NCBI GenBank assembly: GCA_028694215.1
Contig: JAQUTW010000014.1
Coordinates: forward strand, 1 to 50,625
DNA: 50,625 nucleotides
Reading direction: 5' to 3'
Source of the DNA: Paludibacteraceae bacterium
GTDB lineage: Bacteria > Bacteroidota > Bacteroidia > Bacteroidales > Paludibacteraceae
Translations under genes and position numbers: made by a program
Shown here: positions 1-6,921 of the stretch, one piece after another
Position numbering within the stretch: position 1 is the stretch's first letter
Layout of the letters: the number at the start of each line of letters is the position of its first letter
Notes under the pieces: generated by a model
Database searches by the model: none
Told to the model about the DNA's origin: nothing
Seen by the model: the letters and a program-made list of their open reading frames with translations, nothing else

Positions 1-558
1 GACGACGATGGAAATATTGTCGTAATGTTGAATAACGGTAAAATCATTGATGAACTGAATTACTCTGCCAAAATGCACCATTCGTTACTGCAAAACAGCG
101 AAGGTGTGTCACTGGAACGTATCAATCCGGCATTGCCAACCAACGACTCAAAAACGTGGCATTCTGCTTCGGAAGAGTCGGGATACGGCACCCCCGGGCA
201 ACGTAATTCGCAATATAACTCATTGGAAGCGACGCAAGAAAATAAAAATTTTTGGGTGGAACACGAAGTTTTTTCGCCCGACAATGATGGCAATGACGAT
301 ATTTTAATAGTGCATTACCAATTGCCGAAAAACGGTTTTACTGCCACAGTTACTGTTTATACGCCCAACGGAATGAAAATAAACAAACTTTACAATAATA
401 CGTTGTTGGATATGGAAGGCGTTTTGCAATGGGACGGGCAGGCCGCTTCTCTTTCTCTTTGTCAGATAGGCGTTTATGTGCTTTTTATCGAAGCCGTACA
501 TCTCGATGGTGAAGTTATTCGCTGCAAAATTCCGTGTGTGTTGTCCACGTCTAAATAA
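1..558 (+). CDS. Lamin-tail-domain surface protein, 3' end (partial)
   Basis: The reading frame is open from base 1, so the 5' end lies outside the window. The first ~75 visible residues resemble the end of a lamin tail domain as found in large exported Bacteroidota proteins: a DELNY strand, then GVSLERINP, WHSA and a YGTPGQRNS turn. The last ~100 residues begin with FSPDNDGNDD and run through VTVYTPNGM, LQWDG and GVYVLFIEA. This is a FlgD-like/CHU_C-type immunoglobulin fold common at the C-terminus of such proteins. An extracellular or outer-membrane location is inferred from the family. No catalytic domain is visible in this part, so the substrate or role cannot be given. It ends about 230 bases before xerC. 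Confidence 0.75.
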   Translation, partial: DDDGNIVVMLNNGKIIDELNYSAKMHHSLLQNSEGVSLERINPALPTNDSKTWHSASEESGYGTPGQRNSQYNSLEATQENKNFWVEHEVFSPDNDGNDDILIVHYQLPKNGFTATVTVYTPNGMKINKLYNNTLLDMEGVLQWDGQAASLSLCQIGVYVLFIEAVHLDGEVIRCKIPCVLSTSK

Positions 559-609
559 GTTTGTGGATTTTTTATATTTTATTGTGTATCCTACTGATTA
601 AAATCAGGG

Positions 610-640
610 TTTCATTTTAGGTGAAATTCTGTTTTTTTTG
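610..640 (+). terminator. Weak candidate terminator after the lamin-tail gene
   Basis: A short stem (TTTCA at 610-614 pairing with TGAAA at 622-626) is followed by eight T residues from 632. The stem has only five mostly A/T pairs, so this is a weak call. Confidence 0.25.
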
Positions 641-739
641 TATTCAACAAATATCTGCTTACGAATTGCCTTATTTCTATTCTTATACGTTTGATAATGA
701 ATAAAATGCGTTTTTTTATAAATAAAATTGTCGTTTTTC

Positions 740-770
740 TTGCTTTTTTTTATTTAATTAAATATCTTTG
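740..770 (+). promoter_or_regulatory. Bacteroidota-type promoter of xerC
   Basis: TATCTTTG at 763-770 matches the Bacteroidota -7 element TAnnTTTG. A TTG at 740-742 lies 20 bases upstream, at the usual spacing for the -33 element. Transcription would start near 776, which leaves a leader of about 15 bases before the ATG at 791 and argues against the upstream GTG at 770 as the start. Confidence 0.6.
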
Positions 771-790
771 TGAAGAATAAAAATGTAACC

Positions 791-1708
791 ATGTTCAAAG
801 CGTTTCTGCAATACCTGCAATATGAGAAAGTATATTCGCCATGTACAATAAAAGCGTACGAAACGGATTTGAATATGTTTGCCGACTATATGGAACAACA
901 AGGAACACCGTTTGAACCTTCCAAAACGGACGCTTCGCAAATTCGGGGTTGGATGATGAGCCTTATGGAATCGGGCAAAACGGCACGAACAGTCAATCGC
1001 AAAATATCGGCATTGAAGTCGTTTTATCGGTTTATGAATAAGCAAGGTATCTTAGATATCAATCCGACACAAAAAATCATTGTCCCTAAAATAAAAAAGC
1101 CTTTGCCGACGTTCTTTAAAGAGAAAGAACTCGATCATTGGCACGATTTTGCACCATCGGAAGATGCTTTTGACGATATGCGCGACAGTCTGATTATCGA
1201 AATGTTTTATCAAACGGGGTTGCGACTTTCGGAATTGATAAATCTGAAAGATTCGGATGTGGATATGAATCGGCATACATTGAAAGTTCTCGGGAAACGC
1301 AACAAAGAGCGCATGGTTCCTTTTGGTAATACGCTCGAAGAAGAAATCCGGAATTATATGGCATTGCGCAATCGGGAAGTTGAACGCCTCGTATCCAATC
1401 TTTTTGTTTTAAAAAATGGGAAACCACTTTATCCGAAAAAGGTTTATCTTATGGTGCATAAAGTAATGTCGTGTGTGAGTACTCAACAAAAACGAAGTCC
1501 ACACGTTTTGCGACATACATTTGCCACCGTAATGCTGAATAATGGGGTGGATATTAATACTGTAAAAGAATTTCTTGGACATGCAAATTTGGCAGCAACG
1601 CAGGTGTACACTCACACCACGTTTGAGCAATTAAAAAATATTTATCAACAGGCTCATCCACGAGCGCAAAAAAGGAGGATTTATGGAAATCAAAATGCAA
1701 GCGATTAA
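791..1708 (+). CDS. xerC: Tyrosine recombinase XerC/XerD family
   Basis: Site-specific tyrosine recombinase, 305 residues, the normal length for chromosomal Xer proteins. The N-terminal SAM-like core-binding domain covers about residues 1-85 and the catalytic domain about 105-290. The full catalytic set is visible: R145 (in TGLRLSEL), K169 (in LGKRNKER), H238 and R241 (in HVLRHTFA), H264 (in FLGHANL) and the nucleophile Y273 (in VYTHT). In known relatives the enzyme resolves chromosome dimers at dif. The placement just before hpf and tuf is typical of Bacteroidota housekeeping xerC rather than of a mobile integrase. A frame extends up to GTG 770, but that codon lies in the -7 promoter element, so ATG 791 is chosen. 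Its 3' end overlaps hpf by 26 bases. Confidence 0.9.
   Translation: MFKAFLQYLQYEKVYSPCTIKAYETDLNMFADYMEQQGTPFEPSKTDASQIRGWMMSLMESGKTARTVNRKISALKSFYRFMNKQGILDINPTQKIIVPKIKKPLPTFFKEKELDHWHDFAPSEDAFDDMRDSLIIEMFYQTGLRLSELINLKDSDVDMNRHTLKVLGKRNKERMVPFGNTLEEEIRNYMALRNREVERLVSNLFVLKNGKPLYPKKVYLMVHKVMSCVSTQQKRSPHVLRHTFATVMLNNGVDINTVKEFLGHANLAATQVYTHTTFEQLKNIYQQAHPRAQKRRIYGNQNASD
1671..1679 (+). promoter_or_regulatory. Strong Shine-Dalgarno of hpf inside xerC
   Basis: AAAGGAGGA lies four to five bases before ATG 1683 and within the last codons of xerC. Most Bacteroidota genes lack such a strong site. It decides the hpf start and suggests that hpf is translated from the xerC message. Confidence 0.65.
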
Positions 1709-1973
1709 ATTTGATGCTTCCGATAAACTGGAAGCTTATGTTGAAAAAAAAGTTTCGAAAATAGAGAAACTTTTTGACCAGATTTTAACGGCAGAAGTTT
1801 ATTTAAAGATTGTAAAACCTGAAACTGCAGACAATAAGGAAGCCTCAATTAAATTGATAGCTCCCAATGTAAACTTTTTTGCATCGAAAGTTGCAGATTC
1901 GTTCGAACAGGCTATAGATGAATGTATAGATGCCTTAGAACGTCAAATTCAGAAACAAAAAAGTCGAAAATAA
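1683..1973 (+). CDS. hpf: Ribosome hibernation-promoting factor (HPF/YfiA family)
   Basis: Short ribosome-associated protein of 96 residues that fits the HPF/YfiA (sigma-54 modulation protein) family. It opens with an IKFDASDKLEAYVEKKVSKI segment and ends in a basic helix with QIQKQKSRK. In characterised relatives it binds the 30S subunit in the tRNA/mRNA channel and stabilises idle ribosomes. The length corresponds to the short form without the dimerising C-terminal domain of long HPF. ATG 1683 is supported by a strong Shine-Dalgarno. An internal ATG at 1695 is possible but would cut the first beta strand. The gene overlaps the 3' end of xerC by 26 bases and is probably translated with it. 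The translation-machinery neighbours agree with the role. Confidence 0.88.
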   Translation: MEIKMQAIKFDASDKLEAYVEKKVSKIEKLFDQILTAEVYLKIVKPETADNKEASIKLIAPNVNFFASKVADSFEQAIDECIDALERQIQKQKSRK

Positions 1974-2036
1974 ACTGTTCAAAACACAGCTTTAATTTGT
2001 CTGATAAAAAAAAGAGGATAAAAATTTGGAATTTAT

Positions 2037-2067
2037 TTTGTAGATATAAAATAATTCTCTAACTTTG
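2037..2067 (+). promoter_or_regulatory. Consensus Bacteroidota promoter for the tRNA-tuf cluster
   Basis: TTTG at 2037-2040, a 19-base spacer and TAACTTTG at 2060-2067 match the Bacteroidota sigma-ABfr consensus (TTTG, N19-21, TAnnTTTG) exactly. It lies 47 bases before the first tRNA and is the clearest promoter in the window. Confidence 0.8.
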
Positions 2068-2114
2068 CAAGCCGTTTTGACATCCACTTGTCGGAACGGT
2101 TTGTTAAGTAGTTT

Positions 2115-2188
2115 GCCTCTTTAGCTCAGCTGGCCAGAGCACGTGATTTGTAATCTCGGGGTCGTTGGTTCGAATCCGACAAGAGGCT
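2115..2188 (+). tRNA. tRNA-Thr (anticodon TGT)
   Basis: Cloverleaf of 74 bases. Acceptor arms GCCTCTT and AAGAGGC pair fully, the D arm is GCTC/GAGC, and the T loop is GGTTCGAATCC. The anticodon loop TTTGTAA gives TGT, reading ACA. The anticodon stem contains a T-T mismatch in its middle. No CCA is encoded. First gene of the four-tRNA cluster. Confidence 0.95.
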
Positions 2189-2215
2189 CTAAATAAGCGT
2201 TTAACACTATTTTTT

Positions 2216-2298
2216 GGGCAGTTACCAGAGTGGCCAAATGGGGCTGACTGTAACTCAGCTGGCTTTCGCCTTCGGTGGTTCGAATCCATCACTGCCCA
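2216..2298 (+). tRNA. tRNA-Tyr (anticodon GTA)
   Basis: Class II tRNA of 83 bases with the long variable arm expected for tRNA-Tyr. Acceptor arms GGGCAGT and ACTGCCC pair. The anticodon stem GCTGA/TCAGC encloses CTGTAAC, giving GTA. Confidence 0.95.
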
Positions 2299-2359
2299 CA
2301 ATTTTTTCTGAATTCGGCATTGCCAAAATTGGAGAAAGTTCGTAGAAAAGAGTGTTCTT

Positions 2360-2432
2360 GCGGAAGTAGCTCAGTTGATAGAGCATTAGCCTTCCAAGCT
2401 GAGGGTCGCGGGTTTGAGTCCCGTCTTCCGCT
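2360..2432 (+). tRNA. tRNA-Gly (anticodon TCC)
   Basis: Cloverleaf of 73 bases. Acceptor arms GCGGAAG and CTTCCGC pair. The anticodon loop CTTCCAA gives TCC, reading GGA. Confidence 0.95.
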
Positions 2433-2437
2433 CGTTT

Positions 2438-2509
<72 letters not shown>

Positions 2510-2569
2510 CCAGTTGAGATTGTTTTTAATTTGATTTTATAATATTTACTATTTTAATTGATTAGAGTT

Positions 2570-3766
2570 ATGGCAAAAGAAAAATTTGACAGGTCAAAAC
2601 CGCACGTAAACATCGGTACCATCGGTCACGTTGACCATGGTAAGACCACATTGACAGCTGCAATTACGAAAGTATTGGCAGAAAAGGGCTTCTCAAAAGC
2701 AGACGAAATAAAATCGTTTGATCAGATTGACAACGCTCCTGAAGAAAAGGAACGTGGTATTACTATCAACACCTCACATGTTGAATATGAAACGGCAAAA
2801 CGTCACTATGCTCACGTTGACTGTCCGGGACACGCTGACTATGTTAAAAACATGGTAACCGGTGCTGCTCAAATGGACGGTGCCATTATCGTTGTTGCTG
2901 CAACCGATGGTCCAATGCCTCAAACACGCGAACATATTTTGTTGGCTCGTCAGGTAAACGTACCTCGTTTGGTTGTTTTCATGAATAAATGTGATATGGT
3001 TGATGATCCTGAAATGTTGGATTTGGTAGAAATGGAAATGCGTGATTTACTTGGCGCTTATCAATTTGATGCCGACAACACACCGTTTATCCGTGGTTCT
3101 GCTCTTGGTGCATTAAATGGTGTACCTGAATGGGAAGATAAAATTATGGAATTGATGGATGCTGTTGATACTTGGATTGAATTACCAAAACGTGCAGTTG
3201 ACAAACCATTCTTAATGCCGGTTGAAGACGTGTTCTCTATTACCGGTCGTGGTACAGTTGCTACCGGTCGTATTGAAACAGGTATTGTTAAAGTTGGCGA
3301 CGAAGTTCAAATTATTGGTTTGGGTGCAGAAGGCATGAAATCCGTAGTTACAGGTGTTGAAATGTTCCGCAAATTGTTGGATGAAGGTGAAGCCGGCGAT
3401 AATGTAGGTTTGTTGCTTCGTGGTGTTGACAAAGATCAAATCAAACGTGGTATGGTTATCACACACCCGGGAACAGTTAAACCTCATTCTGAATTCAAAG
3501 CTTCAGTTTATATCTTGAAGAAAGAAGAAGGTGGTCGTCATACTCCGTTCCACAACAAATACCGTCCTCAATTCTATATCCGTACATTGGATGTTACCGG
3601 TGAAATTACATTGCCGGAAGGAACTGAAATGGTAATGCCGGGCGATAACTTGGAAATCACTGTTAAGTTGATTTATCCGGTTGCTTGCAGCGAAGGTTTA
3701 CGTTTCGCTATCCGCGAAGGTGGACGTACAGTTGGTTCAGGACAAATTACTGCCCTTTTGGACTAA
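2570..3766 (+). CDS. tuf: Elongation factor Tu
   Basis: EF-Tu, the GTPase that delivers aminoacyl-tRNA to the ribosomal A site. 398 residues, normal length. The G domain shows GHVDHGKT at residues 19-26 (P loop), DCPGH at 84-88 (switch II) and NKCD at 139-142 (guanine recognition). Domains 2 and 3 follow, with the [13 protein letters not shown] strand and the C-terminal GGRTVGSGQ segment. The frame extends up to a TTG at 2558, but ATG 2570 begins the conserved [14 protein letters not shown] sequence and is the start. It sits between the tRNA cluster and tRNA-Trp, probably transcribed with the upstream tRNAs from the promoter at 2037-2067. A hairpin follows the stop. Confidence 0.98.
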   Translation: MAKEKFDRSKPHVNIGTIGHVDHGKTTLTAAITKVLAEKGFSKADEIKSFDQIDNAPEEKERGITINTSHVEYETAKRHYAHVDCPGHADYVKNMVTGAAQMDGAIIVVAATDGPMPQTREHILLARQVNVPRLVVFMNKCDMVDDPEMLDLVEMEMRDLLGAYQFDADNTPFIRGSALGALNGVPEWEDKIMELMDAVDTWIELPKRAVDKPFLMPVEDVFSITGRGTVATGRIETGIVKVGDEVQIIGLGAEGMKSVVTGVEMFRKLLDEGEAGDNVGLLLRGVDKDQIKRGMVITHPGTVKPHSEFKASVYILKKEEGGRHTPFHNKYRPQFYIRTLDVTGEITLPEGTEMVMPGDNLEITVKLIYPVACSEGLRFAIREGGRTVGSGQITALLD

Positions 3767-3778
3767 TAACATAAATTG

Positions 3779-3807
3779 ATAGTCGGCTTTAATGCCGACT
3801 ATTTTAC
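3779..3807 (+). terminator. Hairpin between tuf and tRNA-Trp (terminator or attenuator)
   Basis: ATAGTCGGC (3779-3787) and GCCGACTAT (3794-3802) form a perfect nine-pair stem with a six-base loop, followed by TTT. The T tract is short, so termination may be partial, letting some tuf transcripts continue into tRNA-Trp and secE-nusG. No promoter could be recognised after it. Confidence 0.55.
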
Positions 3808-3878
3808 GGGTGTAGCTCAGTTGGTAGAGCACTGGTCTCCAAAACCAGGTGTCGGGAGTTCGAGCCTCTCCTCCCGTG
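3806..3878 (+). tRNA. tRNA-Trp (anticodon CCA)
   Basis: Cloverleaf of 73 bases between tuf and secE, the usual place in Bacteroidota. The anticodon stem CTGGT/ACCAG encloses CTCCAAA, giving CCA. The acceptor stem ACGGGTG/CTCCCGT carries one T-T mismatch. Confidence 0.92.
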
Positions 3879-3896
3879 CGATAAAAATATTTGTAT

Positions 3897-4085
3897 ATGA
3901 AACTCATAAATTATTGTAAAGAGTCCTATTCGGAACTTGTTCACAAGACCACTTGGCCTTCGCGAAAAGAACTGACCAACAGCGCAGTAGTCGTATTGAT
4001 TGCTTCCCTTCTTATTGCACTGGTTGTTTGGCTAATGGACTTAGGCTTTGAGAATATCATGACAGTAATCTACAAATACATTTAA
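3897..4085 (+). CDS. secE: Preprotein translocase subunit SecE
   Basis: Small inner-membrane subunit of the SecYEG translocon, 62 residues, the single-helix form. The amphipathic N-terminal helix carries the conserved TTWPSRKEL motif at about residues 19-27. One transmembrane helix follows (about 31-51, VVVLIASLLIALVVWLM). ATG 3897 is preferred over an in-frame TTG at 3891. It is followed 13 bases later by nusG, the universal secE-nusG pair. Confidence 0.95.
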   Translation: MKLINYCKESYSELVHKTTWPSRKELTNSAVVVLIASLLIALVVWLMDLGFENIMTVIYKYI

Positions 4086-4098
4086 CCGGAGGATTAAA

Positions 4099-4647
4099 AT
4101 GTCTGAGACAACAAAAAAATGGTACGTTTTACGCGCTATTAGTGGAAAAGAGAACAAGGTAAAAGAATATATTGAATTAGAAATCAAGAATTCTGACCTT
4201 GGACAATACGTCTCTCAAGTTTTGATACCTACGGAGAAAGTGTATCAGGTTCGTAATGGTAAAAAAATCACAAAGGAACGTAATTATTTGCCGGGATATG
4301 TACTTGTAGAAGTAGATTTGACCGGTGATGTACGCGGGCGACTTCGTAATGTGCCTAATGTTCTCGGCTTTTTGGGCGGAACATTAGACAAGGATCCCAC
4401 GCCTCTTCGTATTTCCGAAGTGAACCGAATTCTCGGTTCTGTAGATGAATTGCAGGAAATGGGAGAAGATATGGCGATCCCTTATTATGAAGGTGACAAT
4501 GTCAAAGTAATAACCGGACCTTTTAGTGGATTTTCAGGAATTATCGAAGAGGTAAACAACGAGAAAAAGAAACTGAAAGTAATGGTGAAAATTTTTGGAC
4601 GGAAAACGCCGCTCGAGTTGGGTTTCATGCAAGTAGAAAAAGAGTGA
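4099..4647 (+). CDS. nusG: Transcription termination/antitermination factor NusG
   Basis: Elongation factor that binds RNA polymerase through its N-terminal NGN domain and contacts Rho or ribosomal S10 through its C-terminal KOW domain. 182 residues. The NGN domain spans about 8-115 with WYVLRAISGKE, PGYVLVEV and NVPNVLGFLGG. The KOW domain spans about 130-180, with GDNVKVITGPFSGFSGIIE. A GGAGGA Shine-Dalgarno lies at 4088-4093, five bases before the ATG. It is in the standard order secE-nusG-rplK. Confidence 0.97.
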   Translation: MSETTKKWYVLRAISGKENKVKEYIELEIKNSDLGQYVSQVLIPTEKVYQVRNGKKITKERNYLPGYVLVEVDLTGDVRGRLRNVPNVLGFLGGTLDKDPTPLRISEVNRILGSVDELQEMGEDMAIPYYEGDNVKVITGPFSGFSGIIEEVNNEKKKLKVMVKIFGRKTPLELGFMQVEKE

Positions 4648-4703
4648 GATGTTGTTACCATCATCACTCAAAATAGTTTCGTTAATAACAAAAAAAAAGA
4701 ATT

Positions 4704-5144
4704 ATGGCTAAAGAAATTGCTGGACTTATCAAATTGCAGATTAAAGGTGGTGCGGCAAATCCATCACCCCCGGTTGGACCTGCTTTGGGTGCAAAGGGTA
4801 TTAATATCATGGATTTTTGTAAGCAATTTAATGCCAGAACCCAAGACAAAGCAGGTAAAATATTACCTGTAGTTATTACGTACTACACAGATAAGTCTTT
4901 CACATTTGTTGTTAAGACCCCTCCCGTAGCTATTCAATTACTTGAAGCAGCAAAGGTTAAAGGTGGTTCTGCACAGCCTAACCGTACCAAAGTGGCTACA
5001 ATCACTTGGGAACAGGTTAAGACTATTGCATCCGACAAAATGGTGGACTTAAACTGTTTCACAGTGGAAGCAGCCATGCATATGGTTGCCGGAACAGCTA
5101 GAAGTATGGGCATTGCCGTTAGTGGCGAATTTCCTAAAAATTAA
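4704..5144 (+). CDS. rplK: 50S ribosomal protein L11
   Basis: L11 of the GTPase-associated centre, 146 residues, usual length. The N-terminal domain starts [21 protein letters not shown] and the C-terminal RNA-binding domain ends with GTARSMGI. It opens the rplK-rplA-rplJ-rplL block and is followed 18 bases later by rplA. Confidence 0.97.
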   Translation: MAKEIAGLIKLQIKGGAANPSPPVGPALGAKGINIMDFCKQFNARTQDKAGKILPVVITYYTDKSFTFVVKTPPVAIQLLEAAKVKGGSAQPNRTKVATITWEQVKTIASDKMVDLNCFTVEAAMHMVAGTARSMGIAVSGEFPKN

Positions 5145-5162
5145 TCAAAAACTTCAATTAAA

Positions 5163-5861
5163 ATGACTAAATTAACAAAAAACCAAAAAATGGTATCAGG
5201 AAAAATTGAAGCAGGGAAAGCTTATACGGTTGAAGCAGCCGCAAGTTTGGTAAAAGAAATAACAACTACCAAATTTGATGCCTCTGTGGATATTGACGTA
5301 CGTCTCGGCGTTGATCCTCGTAAAGCGAATCAAATGGTTCGTGGCGTGGTATCTTTACCGAATGGAACGGGCAAGCAGGTACGGGTTCTTGCATTATGTA
5401 CTCCCGACAAAGAAGCAGAGGCTAAAGCAGCCGGTGCTGATTATGTTGGGCTCGATGAATATATCGAAAAAATTAAAGGTGGATGGACAGATGTAGATGT
5501 GATAATCACAATGCCTTCTGTTATGGGTAAATTAGGTGCTTTAGGTCGTGTTTTAGGTCCTCGTGGTTTAATGCCGAATCCTAAGAGTGGCACCGTTACT
5601 ATGGAAGTAGGCAAGGCTATCGCTGAAGTTAAACAAGGAAAAATCGATTTTAAGGTAGATAAAGCTGGTATTATTCATACATCTGTAGGCAAAGTATCAT
5701 TTACGGCTGAACAAATAGCAGAAAACGCGAAAGAGTTTTTAGCTACAATTATTAAATTGAAGCCGTCATCCGCCAAAGGTACATACGTAAAGAGTGTTTA
5801 TCTTTCGAGTACGATGAGTGAAGGTATCAAAATTGATACAAAATCTGTTGGTGAAAACTAA
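5163..5861 (+). CDS. rplA: 50S ribosomal protein L1
   Basis: L1 of the mobile stalk at the ribosomal E site, 232 residues. Conserved segments visible are [20 protein letters not shown], the [20 protein letters not shown] loop and the C-terminal [13 protein letters not shown]. In enteric bacteria L1 represses its own operon by binding its mRNA; no copy of that site was recognised here. Confidence 0.97.
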   Translation: MTKLTKNQKMVSGKIEAGKAYTVEAAASLVKEITTTKFDASVDIDVRLGVDPRKANQMVRGVVSLPNGTGKQVRVLALCTPDKEAEAKAAGADYVGLDEYIEKIKGGWTDVDVIITMPSVMGKLGALGRVLGPRGLMPNPKSGTVTMEVGKAIAEVKQGKIDFKVDKAGIIHTSVGKVSFTAEQIAENAKEFLATIIKLKPSSAKGTYVKSVYLSSTMSEGIKIDTKSVGEN

Positions 5862-5876
5862 TAAAGTAACGCAAGT

Positions 5877-6392
5877 ATGAAAAAGGAAGATAAAGACATT
5901 GTTATTTCACAGATAAAAGAAACTGTAGCATCTTATAGTCACTTTTATTTAACGGAAGCTCAAGGATTAAATGCTGAGCAGGTAAGTAAATTGAGAAGAT
6001 TATGCAATAAGCGTGAAGTTAAAATGCTTGTTGTTAAAAATACTCTTTTCCGTAAAGCATTGGAATCTCTTGATGTAGATTATTCTCCTATTTATGATTC
6101 TTTGAAAAATAATACAGCAGTTTTGTTTTCTAATACAGGAAATGTACCTGCCAAATTAATTAAAGAATTTAGCAAGGATAATCAAAAACCTGTTTTGAAA
6201 GCGGCTTATGTAGAGGAATGTTTCTATATTGGTGAAAATCAGCTTGAGGCTCTTGCAGCACTTAAGAGTAAAAACGAACTTATCGGGGATATCATTGCCT
6301 TATTGCAATCACCGGCTAAGAACGTTGTGTCCGCACTCCAATCAGGAGGAACTACTATTCATGGCGTGTTGAAAACACTCTCTGAAAGATAA
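5877..6392 (+). CDS. rplJ: 50S ribosomal protein L10
   Basis: Stalk base protein that carries L7/L12 dimers, 171 residues. The RNA-binding N-terminal domain includes LRRLCNKREVKMLVVKNTLF at about residues 39-58. The C-terminal helix that holds L7/L12 is at about 140-170. It lies 15 bases after rplA and 49 bases before rplL. Confidence 0.95.
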   Translation: MKKEDKDIVISQIKETVASYSHFYLTEAQGLNAEQVSKLRRLCNKREVKMLVVKNTLFRKALESLDVDYSPIYDSLKNNTAVLFSNTGNVPAKLIKEFSKDNQKPVLKAAYVEECFYIGENQLEALAALKSKNELIGDIIALLQSPAKNVVSALQSGGTTIHGVLKTLSER

Positions 6393-6441
6393 ATTTTTAA
6401 TAACAAAAATTGAATTATAAACACATAAAACATTAATTACA

Positions 6442-6816
6442 ATGGCAGATTTAAAAGCTTTTGCAGAACAATTGGTTAATCTTACAGTTAAAGAAGTAAA
6501 TGAATTAGCCGAAATTTTGAAGAATGAATATGGTATTGAACCAGCCGCTGCAGCTGTTGCTGTTGCTGCAGGTCCTGCTGCAGGTGCTCCGGCAGCCGAA
6601 GAAAAAACATCTTTTGATGTTATTTTGAAATCGGCAGGCGCAGCTAAACTTCAAGTAGTTAAAGCAGTTAAGGAACTTACCGGTCTTGGTTTGAAAGAAG
6701 CTAAAGATATCGTAGATGCTGCTCCTGCTCCTCTTAAACAAGGAGTGTCTAAAGAAGAGGCAGAATCACTTCAAAAACAACTTACTGAAGCTGGAGCTGA
6801 AGTTGAACTCAAGTAA
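6442..6816 (+). CDS. rplL: 50S ribosomal protein L7/L12
   Basis: Acidic stalk protein that recruits translational GTPases, 124 residues. It has an N-terminal dimerisation helix pair, an alanine-rich hinge ([20 protein letters not shown] at about 34-53) and a globular C-terminal domain with [12 protein letters not shown] and [14 protein letters not shown]. It is separated from rpoB by 105 bases that hold two stem-loops. Confidence 0.97.
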   Translation: MADLKAFAEQLVNLTVKEVNELAEILKNEYGIEPAAAAVAVAAGPAAGAPAAEEKTSFDVILKSAGAAKLQVVKAVKELTGLGLKEAKDIVDAAPAPLKQGVSKEEAESLQKQLTEAGAEVELK

Positions 6817-6819
6817 GAC

Positions 6820-6838
6820 ATTCCTGATTTTCAGGAAT
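6820..6838 (+). promoter_or_regulatory. Stem-loop directly after rplL
   Basis: ATTCCTGA (6820-6827) and TCAGGAAT (6831-6838) form a perfect eight-pair stem with a TTT loop, four bases after the rplL stop. It has no T run, so it could be an mRNA processing or stability element rather than a terminator. Confidence 0.5.
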
Positions 6839-6845
6839 TTACGGT

Positions 6846-6881
6846 TTAGAATCCCGTGTGAGCGGGACTCTAAGCCTTTTT
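6846..6881 (+). terminator. Attenuator-like hairpin before rpoB
   Basis: TTAGAATCCCG (6846-6856) and CGGGACTCTAA (6863-6873) form an eleven-pair stem with one A-C mismatch and a TGTGAG loop, followed by GCCTTTTTA. It has the form of a Rho-independent terminator but lies inside the rplL-rpoB gap, where partial termination is known in other bacteria to lower rpoBC expression relative to rplL. Confidence 0.6.
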
Positions 6882-6921
6882 ATGTATAACAACAACAAGT
6901 TCAACTAATACACGTAGATAA

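Noticed and set aside
2115..2188. tRNA-Thr(TGT) as a degenerate tRNA because of a T-T mismatch in the anticodon stem
   Set aside because: All other arms pair well and such a mismatch, as I recall, occurs in related Bacteroidota tRNA-Thr; it is taken as functional.
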